A DNA stretch of 34,515 nt. Origin: Chytridium lagenaria. Lineage: Eukaryota > Chytridiomycota > Chytridiomycetes > Chytridiales > Chytridiaceae. The DNA is taken from contig JAHLKC010000236.1 of assembly GCA_025449115.1 (NCBI GenBank), forward strand, positions 1 through 34,515, given 5' to 3'. Shown piece by piece: positions 30,521-34,515 of the stretch. Numbering within the stretch: the stretch's first letter is position 1; the number at the start of each line of letters is the position of its first letter. Both the position numbers and the translations under genes were made by a program. A model generated the notes under the pieces. That model ran no database searches and was not told the DNA's origin. It worked only from the letters and a program-made list of their open reading frames with translations.

Positions 30521-32182
30521 CTACTTCACATTCCTCACAACCCAATCCAACCCCTCCGCAAACCTCCTCACATTCCCTTCATTCAATCCCGCCATCGAAA
30601 TCCTCCCATTCTCACTCAAATACACATGAAACCGTTTCTTGAGCTCAACACACTGCGTCACCGTCAACCCAGTATAACTAAACATCCCAATCTGTGTTAT
30701 AATGTGGCTCCAATCTCCGGGGTCCCCAATTCAGTTAATCGCGTCACCACCGCGTGACGCATCTTGTTGATACGAGTCGACATGGCTGTCAAAGAGTCGG
30801 TCCTATGAATATAATTAATGTTATGAACAATAGATGACACTATAAAACCTAAATTATCTAATAAAATATTAAACTCACCACTCTTTATACATCCCAGGGT
30901 CATTCAACACCATACTCACAACCCTCGCCCCAAAACTCGGTGGATTCGAAATACTCGCCCGATTCAATCTACAGAGCTGACTCCTCACAGCCGCATCCTC
31001 CTCCGCCTTCCCAAGCACAATCGTCAAACACCCCGTCCGTTCTCCATACAATCCAAAATTCTTGGAATAACTCTGCGCCACGAAAAGCTCAAAACCCATA
31101 TCAACAAAGAGGCGGACGGCAAAAGCATCCGCGTCAAGTGAACCAGAGGCGAACCCTTGGTAGGCACAGTCGAAAAAGGGGAAATGGGATTTGGCCCGGC
31201 ACACGTCTGCGATTTGACGCCATTGGGCGGGTGTTGGGTCAACTCCGGTGGGGTTGTGGGCGCAGGCGTGGAGCAAGACAATGGAACGGTCAGGAGCGTC
31301 CTACTCAAAACATCATTAACAATCTACTCCCATATCTACAATATATTTAAAAAAAAATACCTTCAAAGTCCCCAAAAACTCATCAAACGCCAACTTTCTC
31401 CCCTCCGCATCCCAATACTTGTACTTTCGCACCTGAAACCCAGCATCCCCGAAAATCGCAAAATGGTTCCCCCAAGTCGGGTCAGAGATCAACGCCAACG
31501 TGTTCTTGGGGAACACGCGGTACAGGAAATCAGCACCAAGACGGACCGCACCGGTTCCAGAAATGGTTTGAATGGCGGAATAACGACCGCTTTTAATCAC
31601 CTCGGAATCGGCACCGAGGATCACGCGGGCTGAGGCGTCGGTGAAGGAACGGAGACCGTCGATGGGGAGGTATTCGTGGTCGAGGGAGGGATCGTTGACG
31701 ATGAGTTTTTCGGCCTAGATGGGATGTAAAGGTTGAGTATCAGATAGAAAGATCGAAAGATGATGATTTGATGTTTGCTTGTAGCGAACAAAACATTTCG
31801 TTTTGAAAGCAAAAAGTGTCATGACGTTTCCTTGCAGCGATTCCTCCCATTAAACAGCTTTCCCGTATCCCCACTCCTTATCCTCTCCCACCCAACTACC
31901 CAAAACACAACTCTCTCATTCCTCACCTTTCTTCACAACAGGCAACACCCAAGGCTTCCCATCATTATCCCTGTACGCCCCAATACTCAAATTAATCTTG
32001 TTAGGATCCGGGTCCGCCTTGCATTCAGCCGCGAGCGCAAAGATAGGGTCCAAAGGAAGAGCAGGACCGCACCAAAAGTGGAGACTGGAGCATGGTTTAA
32101 ACGTTAGATGGATGCTGATGGTCCGACGACGGTGCGGGAGAGATGCGGCAATTTTTTTAATTTTTTCGGGTGATGCCTCCAT
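30521..32182 (-). CDS. aspartate aminotransferase (PLP-dependent), four exons from this start
   Basis: The enzyme interconverts aspartate + 2-oxoglutarate and oxaloacetate + glutamate, as in malate-aspartate shuttling. Exons: 32182-31927, 31714-31361, 31300-30879 and 30802-30521; introns 212, 60, 76 bases. Family motifs run in order: [94 protein letters not shown], then [14 protein letters not shown] with the PLP-binding Lys (codon 31063-31061), and [13 protein letters not shown] near the end. The length is about 437 residues from this ATG. Two one-base breaks fall in homopolymers: ttt 31928-31930 at the exon 1 donor (one too many) and the adjacent G4/C4 runs at 30719-30727 (one too few). From this start the N-terminus is basic ([10 protein letters not shown]) and could serve as a mitochondrial presequence. 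An upstream exon with a peroxisomal signal may add an alternative N-terminus. Confidence 0.9.
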
Positions 32183-32434
32183 CTCTTTTGATGATCGATG
32201 ATTGATGGGTGAGCTTCGCGTGCAGTGTTGAATATGGAGAAAAGTGTGTGTGGATCGTTGACGTTGAGTCAGTGATGTCCCGGAATAGCCATCTCCTCAC
32301 TGTTGTTCACGATCCCAACGAGCTCTCCTTCATCGATCCCACAACACCCCGCTCTCTCTCCTCAGCGCCGCGACTCGTCTAACCATAACCTCCCCACCAC
32401 ATCCTCCCTTGTATAAGATGAAAAAGCCACTCAC

Positions 32435-32507
32435 CACTCTTTGCCCCAGCCCCGGTGAGATGGGAAGCGATGGCCTCCACACGGTCAAGCGACGGTGATC
32501 TCTGCAT
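32435..32507 (-). CDS. possible alternative first exon carrying a PTS2 peroxisomal targeting signal
   Basis: ATG at 32507-32505 opens a 24-codon frame (MQRSPSLDRVEAIASHL, then TGAGAKS) ending at a strong donor, gtgagt at 32434. Residues 9-17, RVEAIASHL, fit the strict PTS2 consensus, R-(L/V/I/Q)-x-x-(L/V/I/H/Q)-(L/S/G/A/K)-x-(H/Q)-(L/A/F), at the usual N-terminal place. The phase (1) joins in frame to an acceptor at 32185 just before the aminotransferase ATG. The same N-terminal style is seen in peroxisomal 3-ketoacyl-CoA thiolases, but no thiolase body follows. It may therefore be a peroxisomal leader for the aminotransferase, or a thiolase remnant. Confidence 0.4.
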
Positions 32508-34294
32508 AATAATTGATCGAAAAAGAAAAATTGCAAGGATTTTGCAGTGGTTGTACAACGATTTTTGGAGGTTGGTTTAAAATATTCCAGAATTGTTTTC
32601 AAAAGTGTGGGTTTTCGGACAGATTTGTTGCATGCTGGTGGCCCAGTTGAAGCATCCGTCCATGTCTATGTGAGAGCGTTGTTTTGCGATGGTTATTTCA
32701 ATGCGTTTAGGGAAAGAAGATTCAAGAGGAGAACGTCTCGAGAGAAAGGTGTTGATGGTGTAAGTGGAATGAAAGAAAGTGCCATCACCATAAAAGACAA
32801 TGTGACGTAGTGTTGTGGTACAAGACATGGCGTGCGTGGAATATGTGTATGTCCGCAAGGAGATGGAAATCTGGCGCGATCAGTTCTTTTTGCATGTGTT
32901 GGCTTTGAGACGGTGTTTCTGGCTGGCTCCTCTCGATTTTACACTGTCGCTGTTCTTTGTTGCGTTCATGAGTAGAGGTTGTGGTATTCTTTGGCCATGG
33001 TCTTTTCTGTGTTTGTTTGTGTCAATGATACGGAATGGTATTTATTGTTATAACTGAAGAACGGTAGACTGATCTACTATAATTTAGGACCCATATCCAT
33101 TTCTTGTCTGTTGCTGCTTGCTGGTGCTGTATTGTATAAAAGTTGATGTGTGTTGTTGAAGGGGTGTCGTCGTCGTGTTGTTGCTATGCCTAATGTTGAT
33201 GTTTATTGTTTGCTCGAGTGTGATGATGATGATGATGATACGATGTCTGGTTGTTGTGTGTTGTGTTGTTGTTGTTGACTAACGAAATCTTTTCTCATCA
33301 CTAGAAATTATTTCATTTCATGAATTATTTTAATTAAACACATTATTTTTCATTAGTTGAATTTTTTGTTGCTTGTGTTTGATTTCCAACCACCAACAAA
33401 AAATCATAGGGCGGGTCTCACTCGAGTCCGTCATTCCCACACACTCCGTTTATCATTACGTATTTGAGGCCAAAAACCTCATTCAATTCACTCCACCACC
33501 CGCCATCATTCTTCGTTAAGACATCTTCTGCTCATCATCAAGTGGGTAGAAGCGTGAATTTTATATTTCAGGTATCATTACATCATCGTTGGTCGGTATC
33601 CCCATTTCTCTTCCATTCCCATTCACCTCGTCCGTCTTCATTCGCACGCATCACACTTTGCACGCATAACCCTCCCTCTCTCTTCTCCCTCTCACCATCG
33701 ACTTTCGCATCATCATCATTATCACATCTTTGGGGAAAAGTGGGATCACTAAGAGTTTTCCCGCCCTTAACAACCCCTAACCGACTTGATCTCAACGCGA
33801 TCCCATACACCATTCCTTCATTGCATTATGCCCGTGATCCCCCTTGTTCTCGCTCACCCGTCATCCTCATCATCCATGCTCTACGTCCCATCGATCCTCC
33901 ACCAGTATTCATTCGATTAATGCCTCAAATCCACTTGTTGGTCCCACCAGAGGCAGAGCAGCCCACCCCTCATTCCCAAAATTTCTCTTTCCTTTCCTCC
34001 CGCTCCACAGCATCAGCCGTTACCCACAAATGTTCTAACCCTTTTTTTTCATCAAAACCACCCTGCATCGCATCGTATCCATACACGCAGTCAATTCAAC
34101 GTAACCGTTCTCCACGTTTATCTTTATTTCAAGTCCAATTGTGTTTTTCCATCCCTTCAAGCAAGTCATCTAAACGCAAGCATCGGAGTATCACCTTGAC
34201 TGCTGTGCTCGCAAAATAAAGAGTCATAAAGACTAAAGGACTCTGCAACTTGCATCGCTCTATTAGATAGAGAAAGCCCCCATTCCGTCTCTAC
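32508..34294. other. long spacer, no supported gene
   Basis: Short plus frames at 32547 and 32815, and a long Pro/Ser/His-rich frame from 33464 that begins with TTG, show no family resemblance. A gat run lies near 33223-33240 and a ttg run near 33262-33277. The pyrimidine-rich 33460-34250 probably contains the promoter and leader of the gene starting at 34295. Confidence 0.4.
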
Positions 34295-34515
34295 ATGACA
34301 TCAGCCGTTGAGCAGAGGAACGAAAAGGAGGTTTCGGATTCCGCAGTGTCTGGCAGCGTCGACCGTGTTGTTGGCAGGATGCCCACACCTGAATCCCTTG
34401 TTGACGATTCACAAACTGAAAAGGTAAGAACGCTTTTAAAAGATGCCCCGGGTAGACTTGCTGGGAGAACCTTTATCAATGGATTGACGCTTTTTTTGTT
34501 GGTGTCTCCGCATAT
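34295..34515 (+). CDS. start of a gene running off the window, unrecognised
   Basis: ATG at 34295 opens a hydrophilic N-terminus (MTSAVEQRNEKEVSDS...PTPESLVDDSQTEK). After codon 43 comes a good donor, aag|gtaagaa (34424). If it is not used, the frame stays open to the last base and becomes basic, then hydrophobic (GRTFINGLTLFLLVS), as at the start of a membrane protein. Both readings are possible, and too little is visible to name a family. Confidence 0.45.
   Translation, partial: MTSAVEQRNEKEVSDSAVSGSVDRVVGRMPTPESLVDDSQTEKVRTLLKDAPGRLAGRTFINGLTLFLLVSPH

Noticed and set aside
33464..34219. 251-codon plus frame, Pro/Ser/His-rich
   Set aside because: It begins with TTG, has only pyrimidine-rich low-complexity content and lies where a promoter or leader for the gene at 34295 is expected.

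Overview
The window looks like nuclear DNA of an early-diverging, probably zoosporic (chytrid-like) fungus. That is an inference. It rests on many very short introns (about 38-100 bases, GT-AG, often with CTAAC-like branch sites), two large membrane-anchored hybrid histidine kinases, fungal HAT1 and aspartate aminotransferase genes, a pair of tiny fungal YABBY/HMG-like proteins and a Helitron-type transposon.

Layout. 1-2134: the 3' part of a split gene for a Q/P-rich, probably nuclear protein of unknown function. 3256-5998: a decayed copy (HK-A) of a MASE1-like hybrid histidine kinase. 7385-20294: a putative 12.9 kb Helitron2/Helentron-like element. It holds repeat-rich leader DNA with six TCACGTGA palindromes, a six-exon Rep (HUH)/Pif1 helicase gene (9911-16191), and two unrecognised spliced genes (17688-16293 minus; 18187-20116 plus) transcribed divergently from a shared 0.5 kb spacer. 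A 14-base inverted repeat (7385-7398 / 20250-20263) and a GC-rich hairpin at 20271-20293 bracket this block. 21104-23893: the better preserved paralogue HK-B. 25455-27569 minus: HAT1, the type B histone acetyltransferase, in ten exons. 28510-28783 and 29684-30004 minus: two 65-residue YABBY-like proteins, a tandem duplicate pair with the same intron. 30521-32182 minus: aspartate aminotransferase, with a possible extra first exon at 32507-32435 that carries a textbook PTS2 peroxisomal signal. 34295-34515: the start of another gene that runs off the window.

Two threads run through the region. First, the Rep/helicase gene and the two unknown genes appear to form one mobile unit, which makes the unknown genes candidate accessory functions of a rolling-circle transposon. 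Second, almost every long gene needs one-base corrections, and these nearly always fall in homopolymer runs, even in housekeeping genes. This points to residual homopolymer errors in the assembly, so frameshifts alone should not be read as pseudogenisation. HK-A is different: it has several non-homopolymer lesions and a destroyed ATP-lid motif, so it does look like a true pseudogene.
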